64,000 nucleotides of DNA from contig NZ_JOEM01000018.1 in assembly GCF_000718135.1 (NCBI RefSeq), forward strand, positions 1 to 64,000. Direction: 5' to 3'. Origin of the DNA: Streptomyces cyaneofuscatus (GTDB lineage Bacteria; Actinomycetota; Actinomycetes; Streptomycetales; Streptomycetaceae). The position numbers were made by a program, and so were the translations under genes. Shown here piece after piece: positions 26,681 through 34,719 of this stretch. Numbering within the stretch: the first letter of the stretch is position 1; each line of letters opens with the position of its first letter. The notes under the pieces are model-generated. The model had not been told where the DNA came from, ran no database searches, and worked only from the letters and a program-made list of their open reading frames with translations.

Positions 26681-26737
26681 TCCGGCCGTTCGGTCCAGCC
26701 GTTCGGTCCGGCCGTTCAGTCCGGCCGTTCGGTCCGG
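26681..26737. repeat. 13-bp tandem repeat upstream of the NmrA-like gene
   Basis: About 4.4 copies of TCCGGCCGTTCGG with two single-base variants, starting 21 bases upstream of the ATG in the leader or promoter region. Copy number could vary between strains. Confidence 0.8.
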
Positions 26738-26803
26738 CAACAACCAACCTAGGGACCCTTGCGGTCAGCTTCTGTCCGCGAGGAACGACGTATCGGGGGG
26801 ACC

Positions 26804-27688
26804 TCACCACGCCAGCTGCGTGATCTCCTCCGCCACGATCGCGCAGGCGTCGGCGGCCGGGTCGATCAGCGGGAAGTGCCCGACATCGCCGAGCAGGGTG
26901 AGCCCGACCATCTCGCCGGACTTCGCCGCCGCGTCGACGTACGCCTCCGAGACGGCCAGCGGGACGACGATGTCCTCCTCACCGTGCACGATCGCGGTGG
27001 CGATCCCGGTGGGCAGCAGGGCGGTGGGATCGGCCTGGGCCGTACGGTCCGCCGACTCCCCTTCCTCCCCCAGGAGTTGGGTGACCGCACCGCCGCACAC
27101 CCCCAGCTCCACCGCCGTGGCGAAGTCCGCGATCGGGGCCAGCGCGACGACCCCGCGCAGCGGCGGCGGGGCGGGCAGGTGCCACGGCGACCCCTCGGGC
27201 AGCACATGGCGCGCCGACGCCCAGAGCGCGAGGTGCCCGCCGGCGGAGTGCCCGGTGACCACGATCCGGCGGACGTCGGCCTCCGGCAGCTCCCGGGCGG
27301 CCAGGGCCGGTACGGCGTCGAGGGCGGCGGCCACGTCGTCGAAGGTCTCCGGCCAGCGCCCGGCGACAGGGTCCGCGCCGGGCTCCTGCCCCTGGCCGCT
27401 CCCCTCACCGCCGCGCCGGTACTCCACGCTCGCCACGGCGAACCCCCGCCGGGCCAGGAAGTCCGCGAGCGGGGAGACGTGCGCCCGGTCGTAGGGGGCC
27501 CGCCAGGCGCCCCCGTGCAGCAGGACGACGAGGGGGGCGGCGGTGCGGCCGTCGCGCGGGGCGTAGAAGTCGATGACCTGGTCGGGGTGGTCGCCGTAGG
27601 CGGCGGTCCGGTCGGGGGCGACCACCGGATGCGCGAGCGCCGACTCGGTCTCGGCGTCGTCCCGATCACGCGCGGCAGAATCCGACAT
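26804..27688 (-). CDS. Alpha/beta hydrolase, probable kynurenine formamidase
   Basis: A 294-residue hydrolase. LVVLLHGGAWRAPYDRAH (oxyanion HGGAW at about 58-62), nucleophile elbow VVTGHSAGGHLALWAS with S148, acid in HGEEDIVVP and the histidine in GDVGHFPLIDP. This is the fold of the eukaryote-like arylformamidase (HGGxW motif) that hydrolyses N-formylkynurenine. The upstream genes on the same strand, kynureninase and tryptophan dioxygenase, supply exactly the neighbouring steps, so the assignment is likely; biochemistry is not proved by sequence alone. The start is at 27688 (MSDSAARD); an earlier in-frame start would add Arg/Gly-rich residues. A 149-base CCTGTG-rich spacer separates it from kynureninase. 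Confidence 0.8.
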   Translation of the reverse strand: MSDSAARDRDDAETESALAHPVVAPDRTAAYGDHPDQVIDFYAPRDGRTAAPLVVLLHGGAWRAPYDRAHVSPLADFLARRGFAVASVEYRRGGEGSGQGQEPGADPVAGRWPETFDDVAAALDAVPALAARELPEADVRRIVVTGHSAGGHLALWASARHVLPEGSPWHLPAPPPLRGVVALAPIADFATAVELGVCGGAVTQLLGEEGESADRTAQADPTALLPTGIATAIVHGEEDIVVPLAVSEAYVDAAAKSGEMVGLTLLGDVGHFPLIDPAADACAIVAEEITQLAW

Positions 27689-27837
27689 GCTGCTCAACCG
27701 TCCTATGCCTGTGTCCTGTGCCTGTGCCAGGCGCCTGTGCCCTGTGCCTGCGTCAGGTGCCCAACTGGGTTGACCTGCGGGGACGGTACCAGTGATCGGC
27801 ACCGTCCCCGCCCGGTCGCACACGCATTGACGGCTCG

Positions 27838-29097
27838 TCAGGCCTGCCGGGTCTCCTCCAGCACCTCGGCCAGGACCCGCGCCGCCCGTTCCGCGTCGGC
27901 GAACCCCACGTACAGCGGAGTGAAACCGAACCGCAGCACATCGGGCCGCCGCAGGTCGCCCACCACACCCCGTTCGATGAGCCGCCGCATCACGGGCTCG
28001 GCCTCGGCGCAGCGCAGGGCGACCTGGCTGCCGCGTTCGGCGTGCGCGACCGGGGTGACGGAGACGACCCGGCCCTCCGGTACGTACGCCTCGACGCACT
28101 CCAGGAAGAAGTCCGTCAGCGCCAGCGACTTGGCCCGGACGGCGTCCACGGAGACCCCGTCCCACACGTCCAGCGCCGCTTCCAGCGTGAGCATGGAGAC
28201 GATGTCGGGCGTGCCGACCCGGCCCCGTACGGAGCCGTCCGCCGGGGCGTAGTCGGGGGTCATGCCGAACGGGTCGGCGTGCGAGTTCCACCCCGGCAGC
28301 GGGGAGTCGAAGGCGGCCTGGTGGCGCTCGGCGACATACAGGTACGCGGGCGAACCGGGGCCGCCGTTCAGGTACTTGTAGGTGCAGCCGACCGCCAGGT
28401 CCACCCCGTGCTCGTCCAGACCGACCGGCAGGGCGCCCGCGCTGTGGCAGAGGTCCCAGACGGCGATCGCGCCGGCCGCGTGGACGGCGGCGGTCAGACC
28501 GGGCAGGTCGTGCAGCCTCCCCGTGCGGAAGTCCACCTGGTTGAGGAGGACGGCGGCCGTACGGTCCCCGAGCGCGGACGGTACGTCGGCGGGGTCGACC
28601 GGCACGATCCGGTGGCCGGTGAGCCGGGCGGCGGAGGCGGCGATGTACCCGTCCGTGGGAAACGTCGTGGCGTCAACCAGGATCTCGTCGCGTCCCCCGC
28701 CCGCGAGCGACGCGAGGCGGGTGGCCGCGACGACGGCCTTGAAGACGTTCACGCTGGTCGAGTCACCGACGACGATCTGCCCGGCGGCGGCCCCGACGAG
28801 CGGGGCGATCCGGTCGCCGATCCGCTCGGGCGCGGTCCACCAGCCGCTCTCGCCCCAGGACCGGATGCGCAGCTCGCCCCACTGGCGGGTGAGGACGTCC
28901 TGCACCCGGGCGGGGACGTGGAGGGGCAGGGCGCCGAGCGAGTTGCCGTCGAGGTAGACGCCGTCGTCGAGGGCGAAGAGCTCGCGCTGTGCGGCGAGCG
29001 GGTCGGCGGCGTCGAGCTTCAGCGCCCGCTCACGGAACGTCTCACGGGAGGCGTCAGGCGAGGCGTCACGGAAGGTGTCACGCGAGGTCTCAGACAT
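27838..29097 (-). CDS. kynU: Kynureninase
   Basis: A 419-residue PLP enzyme that cleaves kynurenine to anthranilate and alanine. DGVYLDGNSLGALP (about 45-58), GDSTSVNVFKAVVAATR (PLP phosphate loop), VDFRTGRLHDL, AVWDLCHSAGALPVGLDEHG (D215 pairs with the PLP ring) and the PLP lysine in GCTYKYLNGGPGSPAYLYV (K241). GWNSHADPFGM is also family-typical. The N-terminus has a short duplicated DASRETF-like run. The ATG overlaps the stop of the dioxygenase gene (ATGTCTGA), so translation is coupled. Confidence 0.95.
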   Translation of the reverse strand: MSETSRDTFRDASPDASRETFRERALKLDAADPLAAQRELFALDDGVYLDGNSLGALPLHVPARVQDVLTRQWGELRIRSWGESGWWTAPERIGDRIAPLVGAAAGQIVVGDSTSVNVFKAVVAATRLASLAGGGRDEILVDATTFPTDGYIAASAARLTGHRIVPVDPADVPSALGDRTAAVLLNQVDFRTGRLHDLPGLTAAVHAAGAIAVWDLCHSAGALPVGLDEHGVDLAVGCTYKYLNGGPGSPAYLYVAERHQAAFDSPLPGWNSHADPFGMTPDYAPADGSVRGRVGTPDIVSMLTLEAALDVWDGVSVDAVRAKSLALTDFFLECVEAYVPEGRVVSVTPVAHAERGSQVALRCAEAEPVMRRLIERGVVGDLRRPDVLRFGFTPLYVGFADAERAARVLAEVLEETRQA

Positions 29098-29938
29098 GGC
29101 TGCGCGCCGTCCACAGCTCCGGGAACACGTTCTTCGTGGCGCGCTTCTCCAGCCAGGCCACCCCGGCGGAACCGCCGGTACCGGTCTTGGAGCCCATCGC
29201 GCGGCGGGTGGCGACGAGATGGTCGTTGCGCCATCGCCAGACGAGCTCGCCGACATCCGTGAGCAGCTCACCGAGGCGGACCAGCTCGTCGTTCTGGTCG
29301 GCGGCGGAGTAGATCTCCGCCCACACCGCCTCGACCTCGGGCGACGGCTCGTACCGCTGGGTCAGGTCGCGGGTGGTGACGGCCTCGGGGATCGCGTACC
29401 CGCGGCGGGCCAGCAGGGCGAGCGTCTCGTCGTACAGGCTGGGCTCCCCGAGCGCCTTCTCCAGCTCGGCGTACACCCGGGGCGCGCCCCGGTGCGGCAC
29501 CAGCATGGAGGCGGACTTGTCGCCGAGCAGGAACTCCATCCGCCGGTACATCGCGGACTGGAACCCGGAGCCCTCGCCGAGCGAGCCCCGGTAGGAGTTG
29601 AACTGGGCGGGGGTGAGTCCCGCGAGCGGCCGCCAGGACTCGTTGAGCGCCTCCAGCTCGCGCAGCGAACGCTTCAGGGCGTCGCGGGCGACCGGTATGC
29701 GGTCCTCGCGCAGGGCGCGGGTGGCGGTCTCCCACTCATGGACGATGACCGTGAACCACAGCTCCATGACCTGGGTGGTGACCAGGAAGACCATCTCGCC
29801 GGGGTCGTCCGAGCGGAGGTGCTGGAGGTGGGTCAGGACATCCGCCTGGACATAGTCCTCGTACGGAGTCGTTCCCGCGAAGTCGAGGTGCGGGGTGTCC
29901 GCACCGGTGGCTTCGGGGTCGGGGTGATTCGTCGACAT
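29090..29938 (-). CDS. kynA: Tryptophan 2,3-dioxygenase
   Basis: A 282-residue haem enzyme opening the indole ring of tryptophan to N-formylkynurenine. FLVTTQVMELWFTVIVHEW (51-69), SYRGSLGEGSGFQSAMYRRM (115-133) with substrate-binding R117 region, and the proximal haem histidine H240 in WRNDHLVATRRAMGSKTGTG. First gene of the kynurenine operon. A possible -10 (TAGTAT on the minus strand, 30022-30017) lies about 80 bases upstream; no clear -35. Confidence 0.95.
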   Translation of the reverse strand: MSTNHPDPEATGADTPHLDFAGTTPYEDYVQADVLTHLQHLRSDDPGEMVFLVTTQVMELWFTVIVHEWETATRALREDRIPVARDALKRSLRELEALNESWRPLAGLTPAQFNSYRGSLGEGSGFQSAMYRRMEFLLGDKSASMLVPHRGAPRVYAELEKALGEPSLYDETLALLARRGYAIPEAVTTRDLTQRYEPSPEVEAVWAEIYSAADQNDELVRLGELLTDVGELVWRWRNDHLVATRRAMGSKTGTGGSAGVAWLEKRATKNVFPELWTARSHV

Positions 29939-30023
29939 CGCTGTCTCCTCGACACGAGCTTCCGGGTAGCGGTCCGCCCCTTCCGTGAGGTGATGGAGCT
30001 CCGGTCCCCTGCTCGCATACTAA

Positions 30024-30059
30024 GCGCCTCCCCGCCCGGCTCGCTTGGGCGGGGAGCGC
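30024..30059 (-). terminator. Terminator after the DUF3151 gene
   Basis: CTCCCCGCCC (30028-30037) pairs with GGGCGGGGAG (30047-30056) around a 9-base loop, with flanking GCGC bases, just downstream of the DUF3151 stop. Confidence 0.7.
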
Positions 30060-30067
30060 CGAGAAGG

Positions 30068-30481
30068 TCAGCTGAGGATGTCGGCGGCGGTCGGCGAGGA
30101 GTCGCGCAGGAAGGTCGAGCAGCGCTCGTGCTCCTCGGTCTCCCCGATGGCCCCGGCGGCCCGCGCCAGGGCGTGCAGGGCGCGCAGGAAGCCGCGGTTC
30201 GGCTCGTGCTCGAACGGTACGGGGCCGTGGCCCTTCCAGCCGGCCCGGCGCAGGGAGTCGAGGCCGCGGTGGTAGCCGGTACGGGCATACGCGTACGACT
30301 CGATGACCCGGCCGCCCTCGTACGCCTCGTCGGCGAGCTGCGCCCAGGCGAGCGAGGAGGTGGGGTACTTCGCGGCGACCTCGGCGGGCGGGGTACCGGC
30401 GGCGAGCAGCTCTCGCGGCTCGGGGTCGTCGGGCAGATGGGTCGGGGCGGGGCCCCCGAGAAGGTTCTCGTGGATGGACAT
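30068..30481 (-). CDS. DUF3151 protein
   Basis: A 137-residue actinobacterial protein. It begins MSIHENLLGGPAPTHLPDDP and continues with a helical tetratricopeptide-like region (SSLAWAQLADEAYEGGRVIE; YAYARTGYHRGLDSLRRAGW; FLRALHALARAAGAIGETEE). DUF3151 proteins occur near fba and pyrE in many actinomycetes; function is not known. The frame and ATG are fixed by the conserved first residues. Confidence 0.88.
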   Translation of the reverse strand: MSIHENLLGGPAPTHLPDDPEPRELLAAGTPPAEVAAKYPTSSLAWAQLADEAYEGGRVIESYAYARTGYHRGLDSLRRAGWKGHGPVPFEHEPNRGFLRALHALARAAGAIGETEEHERCSTFLRDSSPTAADILS

Positions 30482-30625
30482 GGATCAAGTGTGCCTGGAC
30501 CGGGACGCGGGTGACACCTCACCGCCCGCCTTCCCGCGCCCGTTCCGGTGGCCGGAAGACGGCTCACGGCGCGCGCTCCGGACACCTGGGGGCGGGCTCA
30601 CCGCTCGCCCCGCGCGGAGGCGGGC

Positions 30626-32149
30626 TCACCGCCTGGCCTCCCGCGCCCGCTCGGGCTCCAGCGGCGGGGCCACGATCCCGCAGTGCACGGTGCACTCGGG
30701 CCGCTCCTCCGCCCGTTTCCGCTCGGCGGCGGCGACCGGTGGGGTGCGCACGGTCCAGCAGGCGATGACCGCGCCCAGCACCAGCAGCCCGGCGCACATC
30801 GGCATCGCCCGCCGGAAGGTCGCCGCGAACTCGCCCGCGTCCCGGTACGCCTCCGGGCCCATCCCGGCGAGCAGCGGCAGCGCGGCCACCGCGATCAGGC
30901 CGGCGGCCCGGGCGGCCGCGTTGTTGATCCCGCTGGCCAGACCGGCCCGCCCGGTGTCCACGGCGGCCAGGACCGTCGCGGTGAGCGGGGCCACGACCAC
31001 GACGAGCCCGGCGCCCAGCACCGTGACGGCGGGCAGCACCTCACTCACGTACCCGCCGAAGGACGCGCTGCCCGGCCCCACCCGCAGCATCAGGAGCATC
31101 CCGGCGGCGGCCAGCAGCGGCCCCACCGTCAGCGGGATACGCGGCCCGATCCGCCGCCCCAGCTCCCCCGACCAGGCGGAGAACAGCAGCATCAGGACGG
31201 TGGTGGGCAGCAGCGCGGTACCGGCCCCCAGCGCCGAGTACCCGGCAACCACCTGGAGCTGGATCGCGGAGAGGAAGAAGAAGCCGCCGAGGGCCGCGTA
31301 GACGCAGAACGTCACCAGGTTGACCGAGGTGAACAGCCGGGAGCGGAAGATCGACGGCGGCAGCATCGGATCCGCCCGCCGCTGCTCCACCAGCACGAAC
31401 GCCACCCCGAGCAGCACCCCGCCGAGCGCCGCCCCGATCACGAGCGGCGAGGCCCCCTGCTCCGGCGCCTCGATCAGCGCGTACGTCACCCCGGCCAGCG
31501 CGAACGCCCCGAGCGCGGCCCCCAGCACGTCGAACCGGCCGTGCGCCGCCGGATCGCGCGACTCCGGTACGTGGCGGAGGGCGACGGGCACGCAGATCGC
31601 GGCGAGCGGCAGGTTGAGCAGGAACACCCACCGCCAGCCGGGCCCGTCCACGAGCCACCCGCCCACGAACGGCCCCACGGCCGCCCCGACCCCGCCGAAC
31701 CCGGACCAGAGCCCCACGGCCCGCGCCCGGTCGTCGGGATGGAAGCTGGCCTGGATGAGCGCGAGGGACCCCGGCGTGAGCAGCGCGCCGCCCACCCCTT
31801 GCAGAGCCCGCGCGGCGATGAGAACGCCCGCGTTCGGCGCGATCCCGCAGAGCAGCGAGGCCAGCGCGAACCACACGATCCCCACGACGAAGACCCGCCG
31901 CCGCCCGTACCGGTCGCCGAGCGCCCCGCCGAGCAGGATCAGCCCGGCGAGCGTGAGCATGTACGCGTTGACGGTCCACTGGAGCGCGGCCAGATCGGTG
32001 TCGAGGTCCGCGCCGATGCGGGGCAGGGCGACGTTGATGACGGTGGAGTCGAGCATCGCCATGCCGGACCCGAGCACGGTGGTCAGCACGACCCAGCGCC
32101 CGACGGGGGAGGCGACCCGGATCTCCCCGGGGGCGGAGGCAGCAGCCAT
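30626..32149 (-). CDS. DHA2-family multidrug exporter (MFS, 14 helices)
   Basis: A 507-residue proton antiporter. GSGMAMLDSTVINVALPRIG is the EmrB/QacA motif D1 (helix 1), GGALGDRYGRRRVFVVGIVW is motif A, and GGALLTPGSLALIQASF with GPFVGGWLVDGPGWRWVFLL is motif C and the antiporter signature. Fourteen hydrophobic segments fit the DHA2 class. The start is ATG 32149 (MAAASAPGE). It probably exports lipophilic compounds; the substrate and regulator are not evident because no TetR gene adjoins. Confidence 0.92.
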   Translation of the reverse strand: MAAASAPGEIRVASPVGRWVVLTTVLGSGMAMLDSTVINVALPRIGADLDTDLAALQWTVNAYMLTLAGLILLGGALGDRYGRRRVFVVGIVWFALASLLCGIAPNAGVLIAARALQGVGGALLTPGSLALIQASFHPDDRARAVGLWSGFGGVGAAVGPFVGGWLVDGPGWRWVFLLNLPLAAICVPVALRHVPESRDPAAHGRFDVLGAALGAFALAGVTYALIEAPEQGASPLVIGAALGGVLLGVAFVLVEQRRADPMLPPSIFRSRLFTSVNLVTFCVYAALGGFFFLSAIQLQVVAGYSALGAGTALLPTTVLMLLFSAWSGELGRRIGPRIPLTVGPLLAAAGMLLMLRVGPGSASFGGYVSEVLPAVTVLGAGLVVVVAPLTATVLAAVDTGRAGLASGINNAAARAAGLIAVAALPLLAGMGPEAYRDAGEFAATFRRAMPMCAGLLVLGAVIACWTVRTPPVAAAERKRAEERPECTVHCGIVAPPLEPERAREARR

Positions 32150-32199
32150 GGGGCCAGCTTGCCCCGTGGCGCCCCTCCGCGCACTCCGCGCTCGCGTCA

Positions 32200-32248
32200 C
32201 GGGGGCGCTGCCCCCGTACCCCCGCTCCTCAAACGCCGGAGGGGCTGG
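32200..32248. repeat. Dispersed Streptomyces intergenic repeat, copy B (inverted)
   Basis: Reverse complement of the element at 21945-21993 with a single mismatch over 49 bases. It supplies the last codons and stop of the neighbouring C-S lyase gene (stop at 32229), so the repeat has been incorporated into coding sequence. Confidence 0.8.
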
Positions 32249-33401
32249 ATTTGGCCGCCCCCACCGCCCGGATCAGCGCCTCCACCCCCCGCTCCACCTT
32301 CGCCCGAGGGCACCCCACGTTCAGCCGCACGAACCCCGGCGCCCCGTAGACCGCGCCGCCCATGATCGCCACCCGCTCCCGCTCCACCAGCACCCGCTGC
32401 AACTCCGCGTCGTCCACCCCCGCCGCCCGCAGGTCGATCCACGCCAGGTACCCGGCCTGCGGCGGCTCCCACCCCAGCTCGGGGAGGCCGGTGGCGAGCC
32501 GCTCCGCGACGTAACCCAGGTTCCCCGCCACATACGCCCGCACCGCGTCCAGCCACGGCCCGCCCTCCCGGTACGCCGCGATGTGCGCGGTCAGCGACAG
32601 CACCGCCGGGGAGGCGAGCCCCTCCGCCGTCTCCATCCGCCGCAGGAACTCCGCCCGGTCCGCCGGATCGCCGATCAGCCCGTACGAACCGGTCAGCGCC
32701 GGAAAGTTGAAGGCCTTGGACCCGGACGAGATGAGCGCCCAACGGCCCTCGCCGGCGACCTGGGTCCACGGCACATGGACGTCCCCCTCGTGCACGAAGT
32801 CCGCATGGATCTCGTCGCTGACGACCGCCACCCCGTACCGTTCCGCCAGCTCCGCCATCCGGGTCAGCTCGGCGCCCGTCCACACCCGGCCCGTCGGGTT
32901 GTGCGGCGAGCACAGCACCAGCACCTTCGCGTCCGGCCGCGCCAGCTCCCGTACCAACGCCTCCTCGTCCCCCACCGGCACCCCGCGCAGCTCCCGCCCG
33001 AGCCCGGTGATGGCCTTGCGGAAACCGTCGTACGTGGGGGTGTGGACGACGACCCCGTCCCCCTCGGCCGTCCACATCTGGAGGAGCTGGGAGAGCTGGC
33101 TGAGCACGGACGGGCCGTACACGAGCTGTCCGGTGTCGATCTCGGTGCCGTACCGGGTGGCGTACCAGTGCGCGACGGCCGAGCGGAAGTCGTCCTGCTG
33201 CCAGGTGGTGTAGCCGAAGACGCCGTGGTCCAGCCGGGCCCGCAGCGCGGCGAGCACCTCGGGGGCGGTGGCGAAGTCCATGTCGGAGATGGTGAACGGG
33301 AGCAGCCCGTCGACCCCGAACCGGTCCGCGACCCCGTCCCACTGGATGCACCAGGTGCCCCGGCGGTCGATGGCGGTGTCGAAGTCGTACAGCGCGGCCA
33401 C
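32229..33401 (-). CDS. MalY/PatB-type PLP C-S lyase (cystathionine beta-lyase-like)
   Basis: A 390-residue fold-type I aminotransferase-like enzyme. FTISDMDFATAPEVLAALRA (MalY/PatB start), YGPSVLSQLSQLLQMWTAEG, VLCSPHNPTGRVWTGAEL, VVSDEIHADFVHEGDVHVPW and the PLP lysine in ISSGSKAFNFPALTGSY. Family members cleave the C-S bond of cystathionine or cysteine conjugates. The GTG at 33401 is chosen because GAAGGAGGG precedes it; the ATG at 33425 would put that ribosome site inside the gene. The last residues (KSSPSGV) are encoded by the dispersed repeat. Confidence 0.9.
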   Translation of the reverse strand: MAALYDFDTAIDRRGTWCIQWDGVADRFGVDGLLPFTISDMDFATAPEVLAALRARLDHGVFGYTTWQQDDFRSAVAHWYATRYGTEIDTGQLVYGPSVLSQLSQLLQMWTAEGDGVVVHTPTYDGFRKAITGLGRELRGVPVGDEEALVRELARPDAKVLVLCSPHNPTGRVWTGAELTRMAELAERYGVAVVSDEIHADFVHEGDVHVPWTQVAGEGRWALISSGSKAFNFPALTGSYGLIGDPADRAEFLRRMETAEGLASPAVLSLTAHIAAYREGGPWLDAVRAYVAGNLGYVAERLATGLPELGWEPPQAGYLAWIDLRAAGVDDAELQRVLVERERVAIMGGAVYGAPGFVRLNVGCPRAKVERGVEALIRAVGAAKSSPSGV

Positions 33402-33430
33402 GGCGGGCCCTCCTTCTCTCGGCACAGCGA

Positions 33431-33463
33431 CGGGCCCGGCCCCCTGAAGGAGGACCGGGCCCG
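33431..33463 (-). terminator. fba terminator
   Basis: CGGGCCCGG (33431-33439) pairs with CCGGGCCCG (33455-33463), 15-base loop, 52 bases beyond the fba stop. Confidence 0.7.
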
Positions 33464-33478
33464 AGGCCGTACATCCGT

Positions 33479-33524
33479 ACTCGTGTACTGCTTACTTCAG
33501 CACTCGTGTACTGCTTACTTCAGC
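33479..33524. repeat. Perfect 23-bp tandem duplication over the end of fba
   Basis: Bases 33479-33501 and 33502-33524 are identical. The right-hand copy contains the last codons and TAA stop of fba, so the end of the gene has been duplicated just beyond itself. Confidence 0.9.
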
Positions 33525-34546
33525 TTCGTACCCGTGGAGCGCAGGTTCGCGCACGCCTCGGTGACGCGCACGGCCATGCCCGCCTCGGCGGCCTTGCCCC
33601 AGGTGCGGGGGTCGTAGGTCTTCTTGTTGCCGACCTCGCCGTCGACCTTCAGGACACCGTCGTAGTTGCGGAACATGTGGTCCGCGACCGGGCGGGTGAA
33701 GGCGTACTGGGTGTCGGTGTCGAGGTTCATCTTCACGACGCCGTTCTCCAGCGCGGTGGCGATCTCCTCGGCGGTGGAGCCCGAGCCGCCGTGGAAGACG
33801 AAGTCGAACGGCTGGCTGCCGGCCGGCTTGCCGTACTTCTCGGAGACGCCCGACTGGAGGTCCTTCAGCAGCTCCGGGCGGAGCACGACGTTGCCCGGCT
33901 TGTAGACGCCGTGGACGTTGCCGAAGGAGGCGGCCAGCAGGTAGCGGCCCTTCTCACCCAGGCCGAGCGCCTCGGCGGTGCGCAGCGCGTCGTCGACGGT
34001 CGTGTACAGCTCGTCGTTGATCTCGTGCGTGACGCCGTCCTCCTCACCGCCGGTCGGGGTGATCTCGACCTCAAGGATGATCTTGGCGGCGGCGGCCTGG
34101 GCCAGCAGCTCCTGGCCGATGGCCAGGTTGTCGGCGAGGGTCTCGGCCGAGCCATCCCACATGTGGGACTGGAACAGCGGGTTCAGACCCTTGGCGACGC
34201 GCTCGGCGGAGACGGCGAGCAGCGGACGTACGTAACCGTCCAGCTTGTCCTTGGGGCAGTGGTCCGTGTGCAGCGCGACGGTGACGTCGTACTTGGCGGC
34301 GACGATGTGCGCGAACTCGGCCAGGGCGACAGCGCCCGTGACCATGTCCTTGTTGTACTGGCCGCCCAGGAACTCCGCACCGCCCGTGGAGATCTGGACG
34401 ATGCCGTCGCTCTCGGCCTCCGCGAAGCCGCGCAGAGCCGCGTGCAGGGTCTGCGTCGAGGTGACATTGATGGCCGGGTAGGCGAACTTGCCCGCCTTTG
34501 CCCGGTCGAGCATCTCGGCGTAAGCCTCGGGGGTTGCGATGGGCAT
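33515..34546 (-). CDS. fba: Class II fructose-bisphosphate aldolase
   Basis: A 343-residue zinc aldolase of glycolysis and gluconeogenesis. NVTSTQTLHAALRGFAEAES, metal site in TVALHTDHCPKDKLDGYVRP (H-x-D-H-C), DGSAETLADNLAIGQELLAQ, EITPTGGEEDG, NVHGVYKPGNVVLRPELL and FVFHGGSGSTAEEIATAL. Full length. The start at 34546 has an AAGGAGCGG site. A hairpin (34596-34621) and the pyrE terminator/parS lie upstream. A 23-bp duplication covers its stop codon. Confidence 0.98.
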   Translation of the reverse strand: MPIATPEAYAEMLDRAKAGKFAYPAINVTSTQTLHAALRGFAEAESDGIVQISTGGAEFLGGQYNKDMVTGAVALAEFAHIVAAKYDVTVALHTDHCPKDKLDGYVRPLLAVSAERVAKGLNPLFQSHMWDGSAETLADNLAIGQELLAQAAAAKIILEVEITPTGGEEDGVTHEINDELYTTVDDALRTAEALGLGEKGRYLLAASFGNVHGVYKPGNVVLRPELLKDLQSGVSEKYGKPAGSQPFDFVFHGGSGSTAEEIATALENGVVKMNLDTDTQYAFTRPVADHMFRNYDGVLKVDGEVGNKKTYDPRTWGKAAEAGMAVRVTEACANLRSTGTKLK

Positions 34547-34595
34547 CTGACCGCTCCTTGGGATGTGCGGGTGTGCAGGCTATGAGTCCCTGACC

Positions 34596-34621
34596 TGGGG
34601 GCGACGTCATCGTCGCCCCCA
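34596..34621 (-). promoter_or_regulatory. Hairpin in the fba leader
   Basis: A perfect 11-bp stem, TGGGGGCGACG (34596-34606) and CGTCGCCCCCA (34611-34621), with a TCAT loop, 50 bases upstream of the fba start. It could be a second pyrE terminator or an mRNA-stabilising leader structure. Confidence 0.5.
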
Positions 34622-34647
34622 TCTTCCCAGACTCGCCATCCGGCTCC

Positions 34648-34687
34648 ACCCGGCGGACCCGGTTTCACGTGAAACAGTCCGCCGGGT
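34648..34687 (-). terminator. pyrE terminator enclosing a parS site
   Basis: A perfect 11-bp stem, ACCCGGCGGAC (34648-34658) with GTCCGCCGGGT (34677-34687). The loop is the 14-bp parS palindrome, so the whole can fold as one long hairpin. Confidence 0.75.
34662..34675. other. parS: parS chromosome-partitioning site
   Basis: GTTTCACGTGAAAC is the exact 14-bp ParB-binding consensus for Streptomyces parS. Many such sites cluster around oriC and organise the origin domain; one between pyrE and fba indicates this window lies in that origin-proximal core. No other match seen in the window. Confidence 0.9.
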
Positions 34688-34719
34688 CCGCTATGGCTCA
34701 GGTGGTGCTCAGGGAATGC

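Noticed and set aside
24522..27494. 990-codon plus-strand frame
   Set aside because: Antisense to the histidine kinase, NmrA-like and hydrolase genes; His/Arg/Pro-rich, no recognisable domain.
27700..27765. CCTGTG-rich stretch as an RNA element
   Set aside because: Simple repetitive composition without a consistent fold; noted only as a spacer between kynureninase and formamidase.
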